Shown here in pieces: positions 12,401 through 23,329 of a stretch of 64,000 nucleotides of DNA (position 1 is the first letter of the stretch; each line of letters opens with the position of its first letter). The DNA is from Pantoea rodasii (GTDB taxonomy: Bacteria > Pseudomonadota > Gammaproteobacteria > Enterobacterales > Enterobacteriaceae), in assembly GCF_002095465.1 (NCBI RefSeq), contig NZ_MLFP01000007.1, positions 62,001-126,000 on the forward strand, written 5' to 3'. The translations under genes were made by a program, and so were the position numbers. Below the pieces are notes generated by a model. The model was not told the DNA's origin, did not search any database, and saw nothing but the letters and a program-made list of their open reading frames with translations.

Positions 12401-13070
12401 CCCTAAGTGAAAGGGTATTTCTTTTGCCGGTTAAGGGCGATCTGCTGCGAATATCTGGCTAAACAGAGCATTGGCATTAATTAGCCGTAGGCTGAATAGT
12501 CTGAACATCCTAAAAAATATTTTATAAAACCGAATTAATTTTAATTAACTGAATTTACTGTGCTTTTTCGGAGTGTTTAAGTGGGTCTGACCACGAAATT
12601 CAGCGCGTTGCTTAGCATATTGTCATGTGCGAGGGGACTTTCGGAGTTAATCACGCCAGAAAGTAATTCGCAGGAAAGATTGTGGGCTGAACGGTCAGGC
12701 TATATGAAAATCATATTTCTTAGAACACGCTGCAAATAATCCTTAAACCAGCATTTTCATCTGTGGTTGTGGTCGGGCATTAGTTTAATCCTCGCGAGCA
12801 ATTATCACGTATCAGAGCCTTCAGTGCCGGATTAAGCGTGCCGCAGCGTCCTGCTGTTTGCAGGGCGGGTTTTCTGCGGTTATGGTAATCGACCTACTCT
12901 TAAAAGAATCAACTCAAGTAGATTCCCTGTACCTGGAAGGCAGAAATGAATTCTGCCCTCTGAGCATAAACATAAGGTTTTGATCTTAATTGGCGAATAC
13001 GGGACAGAAGGTCAGCAGCGCAGGGAACTTCGCGTTGCCGGATTCTGTTCCTCAAGCCTGGAGGCAGAAA
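12401..13070. other. leu-ilvIH intergenic region, no leuO
   Basis: No reading frame here resembles LeuO, which occupies the equivalent interval in E. coli, and the space is too small for it. The stretch 12500-12570 is very AT-rich, as expected for H-NS and Lrp sites that control ilvIH, but I cannot mark individual sites. A 7-bp inverted repeat GGCAGAA/TTCTGCC lies at 12939-12957. An open frame upstream of ilvI (from 12990) is in phase with ilvI but shows no conservation I recognise. Confidence 0.5.
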
Positions 13071-14795
13071 ATGGAGATGTTGTCAGGAGCCGAAATGGTC
13101 GTCCGTTCGTTAATCGATCAGGGCGTAAAGCAGGTATTCGGCTATCCGGGCGGAGCAGTGCTCGATATTTACGATGCGCTGCAAACGGTCGGTGGTATTG
13201 ACCACGTATTAGTGCGTCACGAGCAAGGCGCAGTGCATATGGCGGATGGTCTGGCACGCGCGACCGGCGAAGTCGGCGTGGTGTTAGTCACCTCAGGTCC
13301 AGGCGCAACCAATGCCATTACCGGTATTGCGACGGCGTATATGGATTCAATCCCGATGGTGATTCTGTCGGGTCAGGTTCCGTCTTCACTGATCGGCTAC
13401 GATGCGTTCCAGGAGTGCGACATGGTCGGGATTTCCCGTCCGGTGGTGAAGCACAGTTTCCTGGTGAAGAACGCGGAAGAGATCCCTACCGTGCTGAAAA
13501 AAGCCTTCTGGCTGGCAGCGAGTGGCCGTCCCGGCCCGGTGGTGATCGATCTGCCCAAAGATATTCTTAACCCGGCGAATAAGCTGCCGTACGTCTATCC
13601 AGAAACGGTCAGCATGCGCTCTTATAACCCGACGATTCAGGGTCATAAAGGGCAAATCAAACGTGCCTTGCAAACCCTACTGGCCGCGCATAAGCCGGTG
13701 ATTTACGCCGGTGGCGGTGCGATCATGTCAGGTTGTGAAGCGGAACTGCTGCAGTTAGCCGAACAGCTGAATATTCCGGTCACCATGTCGCTGATGGGCC
13801 TTGGCGTATTCCCTGGCACGCATCGCCAAAGCGTCGGCATGCTGGGGATGCACGGGACTTATGAAGCCAATATGACGATGCACAATGCCGATTTGATCTT
13901 CGGTATTGGCGTGCGCTTCGATGATCGTACCACCAACAATCTGGCAAAATACTGCCCGAACGCCACCATCATGCATATCGACGTCGATCCGACCTCGATT
14001 TCCAAGACCGTCAGCGCGGATATCCCGATTGTGGGTGATGCGAAGCAGACGCTGTCGCAGATGCTGGAATTGCTGGCGCAAAGCGATGCCAAACAAGAGC
14101 TGGATAGTCTGCGTGACTGGTGGCAAACCATTGATGGCTGGCGCAGCCGTAAGTGCCTTGAATTCGATCGCACCAGCGACAAAATCAAACCGCAGGCCGT
14201 TATCGAAACCATTTGCCGCCTGACCAAAGGCGAGGCTTACGTCACCTCTGACGTCGGTCAGCATCAGATGTTCGCCGCGCTCTACTACCAGTTCGACAAA
14301 CCGCGCCGTTGGATTAACTCTGGTGGCCTCGGCACCATGGGCTTTGGCTTACCGGCCGCGCTGGGCGTGAAAATGGCGCTGCCAGACGAGACCGTGATTT
14401 GCGTGACCGGTGACGGCAGCATCCAGATGAACATTCAGGAGCTGTCGACTGCGCTGCAGTACGATTTGCCGGTGCTGGTGTTGAACCTCAACAACGGTTT
14501 CCTCGGCATGGTGAAGCAGTGGCAGGATATGATTTATTCTGGCCGCCATTCGCAATCCTACATGCAATCTCTGCCGAACTTCGTGCGTTTAGCCGAAGCC
14601 TATGGCCATGTGGGCATTTCCATCTCACACCCGGCTGAGCTGGAAGAGAAGCTGCAACTGGCGCTGGATACGCTGGCGAAAGGGCGTCTGGTGTTTGTTG
14701 ATGTGAATATCGACGGCAGCGAGCACGTTTACCCGATGCAGATTCGCGGCGGTTCGATGGATGAGATGTGGCTGAGCAAAACGGAGAGGACTTAA
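13071..14795 (+). CDS. ilvI: acetolactate synthase III catalytic subunit
   Basis: Large subunit of AHAS III: condenses pyruvate with pyruvate or 2-ketobutyrate for valine, leucine and isoleucine synthesis; needs TPP, FAD and Mg. Start [14 protein letters not shown] at 13071 gives 574 residues, the E. coli length, and has CTGGAGGC nine bases upstream. The TPP-activating glutamate is in [14 protein letters not shown], and the TPP/Mg motif runs from GDGSIQMN to [10 protein letters not shown] near residues 440-475. ilvH follows after two bases. Confidence 0.97.
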   Translation: MEMLSGAEMVVRSLIDQGVKQVFGYPGGAVLDIYDALQTVGGIDHVLVRHEQGAVHMADGLARATGEVGVVLVTSGPGATNAITGIATAYMDSIPMVILSGQVPSSLIGYDAFQECDMVGISRPVVKHSFLVKNAEEIPTVLKKAFWLAASGRPGPVVIDLPKDILNPANKLPYVYPETVSMRSYNPTIQGHKGQIKRALQTLLAAHKPVIYAGGGAIMSGCEAELLQLAEQLNIPVTMSLMGLGVFPGTHRQSVGMLGMHGTYEANMTMHNADLIFGIGVRFDDRTTNNLAKYCPNATIMHIDVDPTSISKTVSADIPIVGDAKQTLSQMLELLAQSDAKQELDSLRDWWQTIDGWRSRKCLEFDRTSDKIKPQAVIETICRLTKGEAYVTSDVGQHQMFAALYYQFDKPRRWINSGGLGTMGFGLPAALGVKMALPDETVICVTGDGSIQMNIQELSTALQYDLPVLVLNLNNGFLGMVKQWQDMIYSGRHSQSYMQSLPNFVRLAEAYGHVGISISHPAELEEKLQLALDTLAKGRLVFVDVNIDGSEHVYPMQIRGGSMDEMWLSKTERT

Positions 14796-14797
14796 TT

Positions 14798-15289
14798 ATG
14801 CGTCGTGTATTATCGGTTCTGCTGGAAAACGAATCCGGCGCATTGTCACGCGTGGTGGGCCTGTTCTCTCAACGCGGCTACAACATTGAGAGCCTGACGG
14901 TTGCGCCTACCGATGACCCAACGCTGTCGCGCATGACCATTCAAACGGTCGGTGACGCGAAAGTGCTGGAGCAGATTGAGAAGCAACTGCACAAGCTGGT
15001 GGACGTGTTACGTGTCAGCGAGTTGGGGCAGGGTGCTTACGTTGAACGCGAAATCATGCTGGTGAAGATTCAGGCGAGCGGTTATGGCCGTGAGGAAGTG
15101 AAGCGCAGCGCTGAGATCTTCCGCGGTCAGATTATTGACGTTACGCCGACGCTGTACACGGTTCAGCTAGCAGGCACCAGCGACAAGCTCGACGCCTTCC
15201 TCAACACCGTGCGTGATGTCGCAGAGATAATTGAAGTGGCGCGTTCAGGTATCGTTGGCGTCTCACGCGGCGATCGTGTGATGCGTTAA
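14798..15289 (+). CDS. ilvH: acetolactate synthase III regulatory subunit
   Basis: Small subunit of AHAS III conferring valine feedback inhibition. Start [19 protein letters not shown] at 14798 gives 163 residues, as in E. coli. The N-terminal ACT domain covers about 1-80 ([20 protein letters not shown] is the valine-binding region), followed by the AHAS_C domain. It lies two bases after ilvI and so is translationally coupled to it. Confidence 0.97.
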   Translation: MRRVLSVLLENESGALSRVVGLFSQRGYNIESLTVAPTDDPTLSRMTIQTVGDAKVLEQIEKQLHKLVDVLRVSELGQGAYVEREIMLVKIQASGYGREEVKRSAEIFRGQIIDVTPTLYTVQLAGTSDKLDAFLNTVRDVAEIIEVARSGIVGVSRGDRVMR

Positions 15290-15320
15290 TACCGTAACGT
15301 GACCATCGCATAATCAAGCT

Positions 15321-15348
15321 AACCCGGCGTAATGCCGGGTTTTTTTTA
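15321..15348 (+). terminator. terminator of ilvIH
   Basis: Stem AACCCGGC / GCCGGGTT with loop GTAAT, followed by a run of T residues to 15347. A strong intrinsic terminator 32 bases after the ilvH stop. Confidence 0.9.
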
Positions 15349-15488
15349 TTTAATGCGCTTGTGAGAGCTGCCCGATAAAAGCGGTTGCTCAGCGTAGGGT
15401 TCTGCGGTTAGATGTTACAAATGTTTTACCCTTAGCTACTCTGCGGACATTTTCGCCAGCCGTGGCTTATCAGAATTAAGGTGTCATC

Positions 15489-16499
15489 GTGAAACTGGAT
15501 GAAATTGCGCGCCTGGCGGGCGTGTCGCGCACCACGGCCAGCTATGTCATTAATGGCAAAGCGCGGCAGTATCGTGTCAGCGACAAAACCGTCGAAAAAG
15601 TCATGGCGGTGGTGCGTGAGCATAATTATCACCCGAATGCGGTTGCGGCGGGCCTGCGTGCCGGGCGGACGCGATCGATCGGACTGGTGATCCCCGATCT
15701 GGAAAACACCAGTTATACGCGCATCGCAAACTATCTGGAGCGTCAGGCACGTCAGCGCGGCTATCAGCTGCTGATCGCCTGCTCGGAAGATCAGCCCGAC
15801 AATGAGATGCGTTGTATTGAGCATCTGCTGCAGCGCCAGGTGGATGCCATCATCGTCTCCACGTCGTTGCCGCCGGAGCACCCGTTCTATCAACGCTGGA
15901 TCAACGATCCGCTGCCGATTATCGCGCTCGACCGCGCGCTGGATCGTGAACACTTCACCAGCGTGGTAGGCGCCGATCAGGATGACGCGCATGCACTGGG
16001 GGCTGAATTGCGTCAGCTACCGGTGAAAAACGTGCTGTTCCTTGGTGCGCTCCCCGAGCTTTCCGTGAGTTTCCTGCGCGAAATGGGTTTCCGTGATGCG
16101 TGGAAGGATGATGAGCGCCCCATCGATTACCTTTACTGTAATAGTTTCGATCGTGCTGCTGCCGCCACGTTATTCGAGAAATACCTCGAAGATCATGCCA
16201 TGCCGGAAGCGCTGTTTACCACCTCTTTCGGTCTGTTGCAGGGCGTGATGGATATTACCCTGAAGCGCGATGGACGTTTGCCAACTGACCTTGCTATCGC
16301 GACGTTTGGCGACCACGAATTACTGGACTTTTTGGAGTGTCCGGTGCTGGCCGTGGGACAACGCCACCGCGATGTGGCCGAACGCGTGCTGGAATTAGTT
16401 TTGGCCTCGCTAGATGAACCGCGTAAACCGAAGCCGGGATTAACGCGTATTCGCCGCAATTTATTCCGTCGTGGTCAATTAAGCCGACGCGCGAAATGA
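15489..16499 (+). CDS. cra: catabolite repressor/activator Cra (FruR)
   Basis: LacI/GalR-family regulator of carbon flux that responds to fructose phosphates. At 336 residues, an N-terminal helix-turn-helix [20 protein letters not shown] (1-20) is followed by the Cra-specific [21 protein letters not shown] and the hinge [19 protein letters not shown]. The periplasmic-binding-like effector domain covers about 60-330. It is monocistronic between the ilvIH terminator and the mra promoter, as in E. coli. Confidence 0.96.
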   Translation: MKLDEIARLAGVSRTTASYVINGKARQYRVSDKTVEKVMAVVREHNYHPNAVAAGLRAGRTRSIGLVIPDLENTSYTRIANYLERQARQRGYQLLIACSEDQPDNEMRCIEHLLQRQVDAIIVSTSLPPEHPFYQRWINDPLPIIALDRALDREHFTSVVGADQDDAHALGAELRQLPVKNVLFLGALPELSVSFLREMGFRDAWKDDERPIDYLYCNSFDRAAAATLFEKYLEDHAMPEALFTTSFGLLQGVMDITLKRDGRLPTDLAIATFGDHELLDFLECPVLAVGQRHRDVAERVLELVLASLDEPRKPKPGLTRIRRNLFRRGQLSRRAK

Positions 16500-16503
16500 A
16501 ACC

Positions 16504-16523
16504 GTGGGCAGTTCGCTGCCCGC
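16504..16523 (+). terminator. hairpin after cra
   Basis: GTGGGCAG / CTGCCCGC with a TTCG tetraloop, five bases past the cra stop, with one G-U pair possible. The downstream sequence GCTTATT is only weakly T-rich, so termination strength is uncertain. Confidence 0.45.
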
Positions 16524-16903
16524 GCTTATTAATCCTTCAGATATACTTCCGCCATCGGACTGGGGTAAAAAAGCGTAAATTATCGCCATTTCCGCTAACG
16601 AATTACCCGCGCTCAATTTTCTTATTTGTTTACATCTTCAGCAGAGACGCGTAGCAGAGCTGGCGCGATGGTGCTGGGCTTCCTTTCAGAAATCCCCTAA
16701 AATGCAGCCGCTGTCGCATATCCCGGGATAATTATGTTTCGGGGTAAAAGCGCTTTATTTTTCGCCATTTTTTCAATTGTGAAAATTTTTTATTCCACTA
16801 TTCATCAGGTTAATTTTTTAATTTTGCCATTCATTACCCATTATTCCCCTCCACTAAATAAATTTATTCCGTGTAAAGAGTGATATTCACTTGTCGTTGC
16901 GGC
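16524..16903. other. cra-mraZ intergenic region
   Basis: Non-coding, AT-rich especially 16735-16870. I see no RNA gene, repeat or credible small reading frame here. The mra promoter and MraZ operator follow immediately and are listed separately. Confidence 0.5.
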
Positions 16904-16933
16904 TTGACAAGGATTTCATCGGCTCCGTACACT
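16904..16933 (+). promoter_or_regulatory. Pmra promoter of the dcw cluster
   Basis: Perfect -35 TTGACA (16904-16909), 18-base spacer, -10 TACACT (16928-16933), just before the MraZ operator repeats. By analogy with E. coli this is the main promoter for the cluster from mraZ onward. Confidence 0.75.
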
Positions 16934-16939
16934 CGTTTC

Positions 16940-16979
16940 GTGGTAAAAAGTGGGATAAAGTGGTGAAAACGGGTGATTG
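16940..16979 (+). promoter_or_regulatory. MraZ operator: four 10-bp direct repeats
   Basis: GTGGTAAAAA, GTGGGATAAA, GTGGTGAAAA and CGGGTGATTG follow each other at exact 10-base intervals just downstream of the -10. This matches the known MraZ box organisation (TGGGN units spaced by five bases), through which MraZ autoregulates the operon. Confidence 0.8.
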
Positions 16980-16994
16980 AGGGGTGAGGCTGGC

Positions 16995-17453
16995 ATGTTC
17001 CGTGGAGCAACGTTAGTCAATCTCGACGGCAAAGGCCGATTGGCGGTACCAACACGCTATCGCGAATTGCTGGTCGCAGAATCTCAGGGGCAAATGGTGT
17101 GTACCATTGACCTCCATCAGCCCTGCCTGTTGCTTTATACCCTGCCCGAATGGGAAATCATTGAGAAAAAACTGGCGCGCTTATCTAGCATGAATCCGAA
17201 TGAGCGTCGCGTGCAGCGACTGCTGCTAGGGCATGCCAGTGAATGCCAGATGGATAACGCAGGTCGTTTGTTGCTGGCGAATACGCTACGCCAACATGCG
17301 AGCCTAACCAAAGAAGTGATGCTGGTTGGACAGTTCAACAAGTTTGAACTGTGGGATGAACAGACCTGGTATCAACAAGTTAAGGATGATATTGACGCAG
17401 AACAGTCAGCTCAGGAGCCTTTATCTGAGCGGTTGCAGGACTTGTCACTATAG
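16995..17453 (+). CDS. mraZ: transcriptional regulator MraZ
   Basis: First gene of the division/cell-wall cluster; a DNA-binding ring-forming regulator that represses its own operon. Start [22 protein letters not shown] at 16995 gives 152 residues, identical to E. coli in length. Two SpoVT/AbrB-like repeats are visible, each with a DKGR-type loop ([10 protein letters not shown] at about 10-19 and [10 protein letters not shown] in the second half). The outer ATG at 16977 would run into the operator and is not preferred. rsmH starts two bases after the stop. Confidence 0.96.
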   Translation: MFRGATLVNLDGKGRLAVPTRYRELLVAESQGQMVCTIDLHQPCLLLYTLPEWEIIEKKLARLSSMNPNERRVQRLLLGHASECQMDNAGRLLLANTLRQHASLTKEVMLVGQFNKFELWDEQTWYQQVKDDIDAEQSAQEPLSERLQDLSL

Positions 17454-17455
17454 CT

Positions 17456-18397
17456 ATGCAGGATAATTTTAAACACACCACAGTGCTACTGGATGAGGCG
17501 GTTAACGGCCTCAATATCAGGGAAGATGGCATCTACATTGACGGCACATTTGGTCGCGGTGGGCACTCACGCCTGATCCTTTCGCAACTTGGTGCGAACG
17601 GACAATTACTGGCCATCGACCGCGATCCGCAAGCCATAGCGGCAGCCGCAGAGATCAATGACTCACGTTTTTCGATTGTGCACGGGCCGTTTTCGGCGCT
17701 GGCAGAATATGTCGAAGAGCGTGGACTCACCGGCAAGATCGACGGCGTATTGTTGGATCTTGGCGTGTCATCACCGCAGTTAGATGACGCAGAGCGCGGT
17801 TTTTCGTTCATGCGTGATGGGCCGCTGGATATGCGCATGGACCCAACACGCGGACAATCCGCTGCTGAATGGTTGATGAGTGCAGAAGAAGCCGATATCG
17901 CGTTTGTGATTAAAACCTTCGGTGAAGAACGTTTTGGCAAACGTATTGCGCGCGCCATCGTAGAGCGCAACCGTGAACAGCCAATGACGCGCACCAAAGA
18001 GTTAGCGACAGTCATTGCCGCCGCGATGCCGGTGAAAGATAAGTTCAAGCATCCGGCTACGCGCACCTTCCAGGCGATTCGCATCTGGATTAACAGCGAA
18101 CTGGAAGAGATCGATATCGCCCTGAAAGGGGCACTGTCGGTGCTGGCGCCTGGCGGTCGATTGTCGGTGATCAGCTTCCATTCGTTGGAAGACCGCCTGG
18201 TGAAACGCTTCATGCGTGACCAAAGCCGCGGTCCGCAGGTTCCAGCGGGTATTCCGATGACAGAGAGCCAGCTGAAAGCCCTGGGTGGCCGTGAACTGAA
18301 AACTCTCGGCAAGCTGATTCCAGGTGAAAACGAAGTGAACGAAAACCCGCGTGCGCGAAGTTCAGTTCTGCGTATCGCTGAAAGGACCGCTTCATGA
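17456..18397 (+). CDS. rsmH: 16S rRNA m4C1402 methyltransferase RsmH
   Basis: SAM-dependent N4-methylation of C1402 in 16S rRNA (also called MraW). 313 residues. SAM-binding motifs are [10 protein letters not shown] (about 29-38) and AIDRDPQAI, and the family signature [20 protein letters not shown] is present. The C-terminal part has [16 protein letters not shown]. Its stop overlaps the ftsL start as ATGA. Confidence 0.97.
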   Translation: MQDNFKHTTVLLDEAVNGLNIREDGIYIDGTFGRGGHSRLILSQLGANGQLLAIDRDPQAIAAAAEINDSRFSIVHGPFSALAEYVEERGLTGKIDGVLLDLGVSSPQLDDAERGFSFMRDGPLDMRMDPTRGQSAAEWLMSAEEADIAFVIKTFGEERFGKRIARAIVERNREQPMTRTKELATVIAAAMPVKDKFKHPATRTFQAIRIWINSELEEIDIALKGALSVLAPGGRLSVISFHSLEDRLVKRFMRDQSRGPQVPAGIPMTESQLKALGGRELKTLGKLIPGENEVNENPRARSSVLRIAERTAS

Positions 18398-18714
18398 TCG
18401 GAAACGAGCGACACAGCCTGCCCGGCGTCATCGGCGGTGATTTGCTGCGATTTGGCAAGATCCCGGTGTTATTGCTGATAGCGGTGCTGGTGTCCTCGGT
18501 TCTGGTTGTTACCACCACGCACAAGACGCGTCTGTTAACGGCGCAGCGCGAGCAGTTGGTGTTAGAACGTGACGCGCTGGATATCGAGTGGCGCAACCTG
18601 ATTCTGGAAGAGAATGCGCTCGGCGATCATAGCCGGGTTGAGCGGATAGCAACCGATAAGCTGCAAATGCAACATGTTGATCCTTCACAGGAAAATATCG
18701 TGGTGCAGAAATAA
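18394..18714 (+). CDS. ftsL: cell division protein FtsL
   Basis: Bitopic divisome protein that forms a complex with FtsB and FtsQ. 106 residues: a short cytoplasmic N terminus, one membrane helix at about 22-42, then a periplasmic coiled coil ([20 protein letters not shown]). The E. coli protein has about 15 more N-terminal residues; here the ATG overlapping the rsmH stop is the natural start. The C-terminal [17 protein letters not shown] is fully conserved. Confidence 0.95.
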   Translation: MIGNERHSLPGVIGGDLLRFGKIPVLLLIAVLVSSVLVVTTTHKTRLLTAQREQLVLERDALDIEWRNLILEENALGDHSRVERIATDKLQMQHVDPSQENIVVQK

Positions 18715-18734
18715 ATAAGGAATCGCAGACCTCA

Positions 18735-20498
18735 ATGAGCGGCGCAGGCAAAACGCTGAAGTTAAAAAACAGGAAGATAAGGCCAGCTTTATAAGCTGGC
18801 GTTTTGCGTTGCTGTGCGGCTGTATTTTACTGGCTTTGGGCGGTTTACTGTCACGCGTGGCGTGGCTGCAGGTCATCAGCCCCGACAAACTGGTGAAAGA
18901 GGGCGATTTGCGTTCCCTGCGCGTGCAGGCTGTTCCCACTGCGCGCGGCATGATCAGCGATCGTGCGGGACGTCCGCTGGCGGTGAGCGTACCGGTGAAT
19001 GCCATCTGGGCCGATCCTAAAGAGTTGGCTGAGCACGGTGGCGTGTCACTGGACAGTCGCTGGAAAGCGCTTTCGGACGCGTTATCGATCCCGCTGGATC
19101 AGCTCGCTGCTCGCGTGAATGCTAATCCCAAAGGACGCTTTATCTATCTGGCGCGTCAGGTGAATCCGGCCATTGGCGAGTACGTTAAAAACTCAAGTTG
19201 CCGGGCATTTATCTGCGTGAAGAGTCACGTCGCTACTATCCCGCCGGTCAGGTCACTGCGCACCTGATTGGCTTTACCAATATTGATGGTCAAGGCATTG
19301 AAGGCATCGAAAAGAGCTTCGACAAATGGCTGACCGGTGCGCCGGGTGAACGTACGGTGCGTAAAGACCGCTTCGGGCGCGTCATCGAAGACATCTCTTC
19401 CGTCGACAGTCGCGCCGCGCACAACCTTACGCTGAGCATCGATGAGCGTCTGCAAGCGCTGGTGTACCGCGAATTAAACAACGCCGTAGCCTTCAACAAA
19501 GCAGAGTCGGGTACCGCCGTGCTGGTGGATGTGAATACCGGCGAAGTGCTGGCGATGGCGAACAGCCCAGCTTACAACCCGAACAATCTCAGCAACACGC
19601 CAAAAGACGTGATGCGTAACCGCGCGATCACCGACATCTTCGAGCCAGGCTCTACTGTGAAGCCGATGGTGGTGATGACGGCCTTGCAACGCGGTGTGGT
19701 GAAAGAGAACAGCGTACTGAATACCGTGCCGTACCGCGTCAATGGTCATGAGATCAAAGACGTGGCGCGCTACAACGAATTGACCTTACCGGGGTTTTAC
19801 AGAAGTCGAGTAACGTCGGGGTTTCACGTTTGGCGTTAGCGATGCCCTCCTCAGCACTCGTAGATACTTACGCGCGCTTTGGACTGGGTAAACCGACCAA
19901 TTTGGGGCTGGTCGGGGAAAGTAGTGGCTTATACCCTCAAAAACAACGGTGGTCTGACATAGAGAGGGCCACCTTCTCTTTCGGCTACGGGCTAATGGTA
20001 ACACCGTTACAGTTAGCGCGAGTCTACGCAACCATTGGCAGCTACGGCATCAATCGCCCGCTGTCGATCACCAAAGTTGACCCGCCAGTGGCGGGTGAGC
20101 GCGTTTTCCAGGAAGACCTGGTGAGAACGGTGATGCACATGATGGAAAGCGTTGCGTTGCCAGGCGGTGGTGGTGTTAAAGCCGCTATCAAGGGCTATCG
20201 CATCGCCATCAAAACCGGTACCGCTAAAAAAGTCGGGCCGGATGGACGTTACGTTAATAAATACATTGCTTACACCGCAGGCGTTGCGCCTGCCAGTCGC
20301 CCTCGTTTTGCACTGGTGGTGGTGATCAACGATCCCCAGGCCGGTAAATATTATGGTGGTGCAGTTTCTGCACCGGTGTTTGGCGCCATCATGGGCGGAG
20401 TATTACGTACCATGAACATCGAGCCTGATGCGTTGCCGACAATTGATAAAGACGAGTTGGTGAAGAACAGAAGTGAGGAATCAAGTGACCGATCGTAA
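18735..20498 (+). CDS. ftsI: peptidoglycan transpeptidase FtsI / PBP3 (three frameshifts in this sequence)
   Basis: Essential septal transpeptidase. The protein is spread over three frames. Breaks are in the A-run 18764-18769 ([11 protein letters not shown] must join [11 protein letters not shown]), the A-run 19187-19191 (EYVK must join [12 protein letters not shown]) and at 19788-19794 (ELTL must join [12 protein letters not shown]). One added base at each gives 588 residues, exactly the E. coli length. Features then read in order: membrane anchor [22 protein letters not shown] dimer domain, active-site SXXK in [11 protein letters not shown] in QKSSNVG and KTGT in AIKTGTAKK. It is 20 bases after ftsL, and the murE start lies inside its 3' end. 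Base-calling deletions are far more likely than a pseudogene, since the gene is essential. Confidence 0.9.
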
Positions 20499-21971
20499 CC
20501 TGCGCGATTTACTGGCCCCGTGGGTGCCGGGTGCGCCGGCGCGTCCACTCCGTGACATGACACTAGACAGCCGCGCTGCGGCTGCTGGCGATCTGTTTAT
20601 CGCCGTGGCGGGCCATCATGCTGATGGACGTCGTTTTATTCCGCAGGCTATTGCGCAGGGCGTGGCGGCAGTGATTGCCGAAGCCGAAGGCGAAGCCAGC
20701 GATGGAGATATCCGCGAGATGCACGGCGTCCCGGTTATCTATCTGGCGCAGTTGCAGCAGCGTCTCTCTGCACTGGCCGGGCGTTTTATCAGCAGCCTGC
20801 TGAAAAACTGAAGTTAATCGGGGTTACCGGCACCAACGGTAAAACCACCACCACCCAGTTAATGGCGCAGTGGGCTAATTTACTGGGTGAAACCGGCGCG
20901 GTGATGGGCACGGTGGGCAATGGCTTGTATGGCCAACTGGTGGCAAGCGAAAACACCACCGGTTCTGCGGTGGATGTGCAGCATGTTCTGAATGATTTAG
21001 TCGTCCAGGGCGCAACCGTGGCCGCGATGGAGGTCTCTTCACACGGTCTGGTGCAACATCGTGTGGCGGCGTTGCCGTTTGCTGCGGCGGTGTTCACTAA
21101 CCTGAGCCGCGATCACCTCGATTATCACGGCGACATGCAGAGCTATGAAGCCGCGAAATGGTTGCTGTTCTCCGAGCACCTGGTGGCGGATGCCATTATT
21201 AATGCGGATGACGAAGTCGGACGCCGCTGGCTGGAAAAACTGCCTGACGCCGTAGCCGTTACGCTGGATAACAATTTGCAGCCGGGCTGTCGTGGACGTT
21301 GGTTAAAAGCCACGGCGGTTAATTATCATGACGGTGGCGCGCATATCCAGTTCAACTCCAGCTGGGGTGAGGGCGAGTTTGATAGCCGCCTGATGGGCGC
21401 CTTCAACGTCAGCAACCTGCTATTGGCATTGGCCACCTTGTTGACGCTCGATTATCCGCTGGAGGCGTTGGTCACCACCGCATCACAGTTGCAGCCGGTT
21501 TGTGGCCGCATGGAAGTTTTCACGGCACCTGAAAAACCCACGGTGGTGGTGGATTATGCTCATACGCCTGATGCGCTGGAAAAAGCGCTGGAAGCTGCGC
21601 GCCTGCACTGCAAAGGCAAGCTGTGGTGTGTGTTTGGCTGTGGCGGCGACCGCGATAAAGGCAAACGTCCGCTGATGGGCGCGATTGCTGAACAATTCTC
21701 TGACATCGTCGTGATTACTGATGACAATCCACGCAGTGAAGAGCCTGCCGCGATTGTGAATGACATTTTGACCGGGTTACTCGACCCAGGTCGCGCCCGT
21801 GTGGTCGCGGGGCGTGCTCAAGCGGTGACTAACGCCGTGATGCAAGCCCATGCTGATGACATCGTGCTGGTGGCCGGTAAAGGCCATGAAGATTATCAAA
21901 TCATTGGTAACCGCCGTCTTGATTACTCCGATCGCGACACCGTCGCCCGTTTGCTGGGGGTGGTGGCATGA
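20485..21971 (+). CDS. murE: UDP-MurNAc-tripeptide synthetase MurE (one frameshift in this sequence)
   Basis: Mur ligase adding meso-diaminopimelate to UDP-MurNAc-L-Ala-D-Glu. I choose GTG 20485 ([13 protein letters not shown]), overlapping the ftsI end by 14 bases as in E. coli. The frame breaks in the T-run 20784-20787. An added T restores [20 protein letters not shown], and the total becomes 495 residues, the E. coli length. The ATP loop [13 protein letters not shown], the histidine/aspartate motif [11 protein letters not shown] and the DAP-specific DDNPR (in [10 protein letters not shown]) are all present. Its stop overlaps murF by four bases. Confidence 0.91.
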
Positions 21972-23329
21972 TTCCAATTTCCCTCAAAACCCTGGCTGAA
22001 ATCAGTGGTGGTCAACTGCACGGTGCGGATTTCAGCATTGCTGACGTCACCAGTGACACGCGCAAAGTCACCGATGGCTGCCTGTTTGTGGCGCTGGTGG
22101 GTGAACGTTTTGATGCGCATGACTTCGCTAACGATGCCATCGCTAACGGTGCCAAAGCACTGTTAGTCAGTAAGCACTTACCTGTGAATGTTTCACAAGT
22201 GGTGGTCGCCGATACCCGCATCGCTTTTGGTCAGCTCGGTGCCTGGGTGCGTCAGCAGGCGAAAGCGCGCGTGGTGGCGCTGACCGGATCTTCCGGCAAA
22301 ACCTCAGTCAAAGAGATGACGGCGGCGATTCTGCGCCAGTGCGGTGAAACCTTGTATACCGCAGGCAATCTGAATAACGACTTCGGCGTGCCGATGACGC
22401 TGCTGCGTCTGACCAAAGATCATGATTACGCAGTGATTGAGCTGGGTGCCAATCATCAGGGTGAAATTGCTTACACCACTGATTTGGTGCGTCCAGAAAC
22501 CGCGCTGGTTAATAACCTCGCTGCGGCACATCTGGAAGGCTTCGGTTCACTGGCCGGTGTGGCGAAAGCGAAAGGCGAAATTTTTGGTGGATTGCCGGTT
22601 CACGGCACCGCGATTGTCAACGCCGACAGCAACGACCTCGCCAACTGGCAATCACAGTTTGTCGATAAGACATTGTGGCGCTTCTCGCCACAGCCCATGG
22701 CCGATGCGGAGTTCCGTGCCAGCGAAATCGTGCTGCGTGCGGATGCCACGCTGTTTACCCTGCATACCCCGCGTGGGGATATCGCGGTAGAGCTGCCGTT
22801 GCCGGGTCGCCATAACATTGCTAATGCCTTAGCGGCGGCCGCGCTGGCGCTGTCGGTTGATGCTCCGTTGAGTGCCATCCAGTCCGGTTTGAAAACGTTG
22901 CAGCCTGTGCCTGGTCGTCTGTTCCCGATTCGCCTTGCTGCCAATCAGTTACTGCTCGACGATAGCTACAACGCCAATGTCGGTTCGATGACGGCCGCCG
23001 CGCAGGTGCTGGGCGATATGCCTGGCTTCCGGGTGATGGTGGTGGGCGATATGGCGGAATTGGGCGATGAAGCCGAACAGTGTCATCAGCAGGTGGGGGA
23101 AGCCGCCAAAGCCGCTGGCATTGATTGTGTTCTGAGCACCGGCACGTTGAGCCGATTGATTGGTGAAAGCAGCGGCAAAGGCGAGCATTTCGCCACAAAA
23201 GCCGATCTGACGGAACGTTTACGCACATTGCTGTCCCAACATCAGGACATCACTATTTTGGTTAAAGGCTCACGAAGCGCCGCCATGGAGCAGGTCGTCG
23301 AGAGCTTACAGGAGAAAGGAACATGCTAG
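21968..23329 (+). CDS. murF: UDP-MurNAc-tripeptide D-Ala-D-Ala ligase MurF
   Basis: Adds D-Ala-D-Ala to complete the cytoplasmic pentapeptide precursor. 453 residues. ATP-binding loop [14 protein letters not shown] at about 106-119, the Mur ligase motif [10 protein letters not shown], and the C-terminal domain with [13 protein letters not shown] and VVGDMAELG. It overlaps both neighbours (murE by 4 bases, mraY by 7). Confidence 0.97.
   Translation: MIPISLKTLAEISGGQLHGADFSIADVTSDTRKVTDGCLFVALVGERFDAHDFANDAIANGAKALLVSKHLPVNVSQVVVADTRIAFGQLGAWVRQQAKARVVALTGSSGKTSVKEMTAAILRQCGETLYTAGNLNNDFGVPMTLLRLTKDHDYAVIELGANHQGEIAYTTDLVRPETALVNNLAAAHLEGFGSLAGVAKAKGEIFGGLPVHGTAIVNADSNDLANWQSQFVDKTLWRFSPQPMADAEFRASEIVLRADATLFTLHTPRGDIAVELPLPGRHNIANALAAAALALSVDAPLSAIQSGLKTLQPVPGRLFPIRLAANQLLLDDSYNANVGSMTAAAQVLGDMPGFRVMVVGDMAELGDEAEQCHQQVGEAAKAAGIDCVLSTGTLSRLIGESSGKGEHFATKADLTERLRTLLSQHQDITILVKGSRSAAMEQVVESLQEKGTC

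Noticed and set aside
12990..13070. N-terminal extension of ilvI by 27 codons
   Set aside because: The ATG at 13071 has a good ribosome binding site and gives exactly the E. coli length. The upstream in-phase residues are not conserved.
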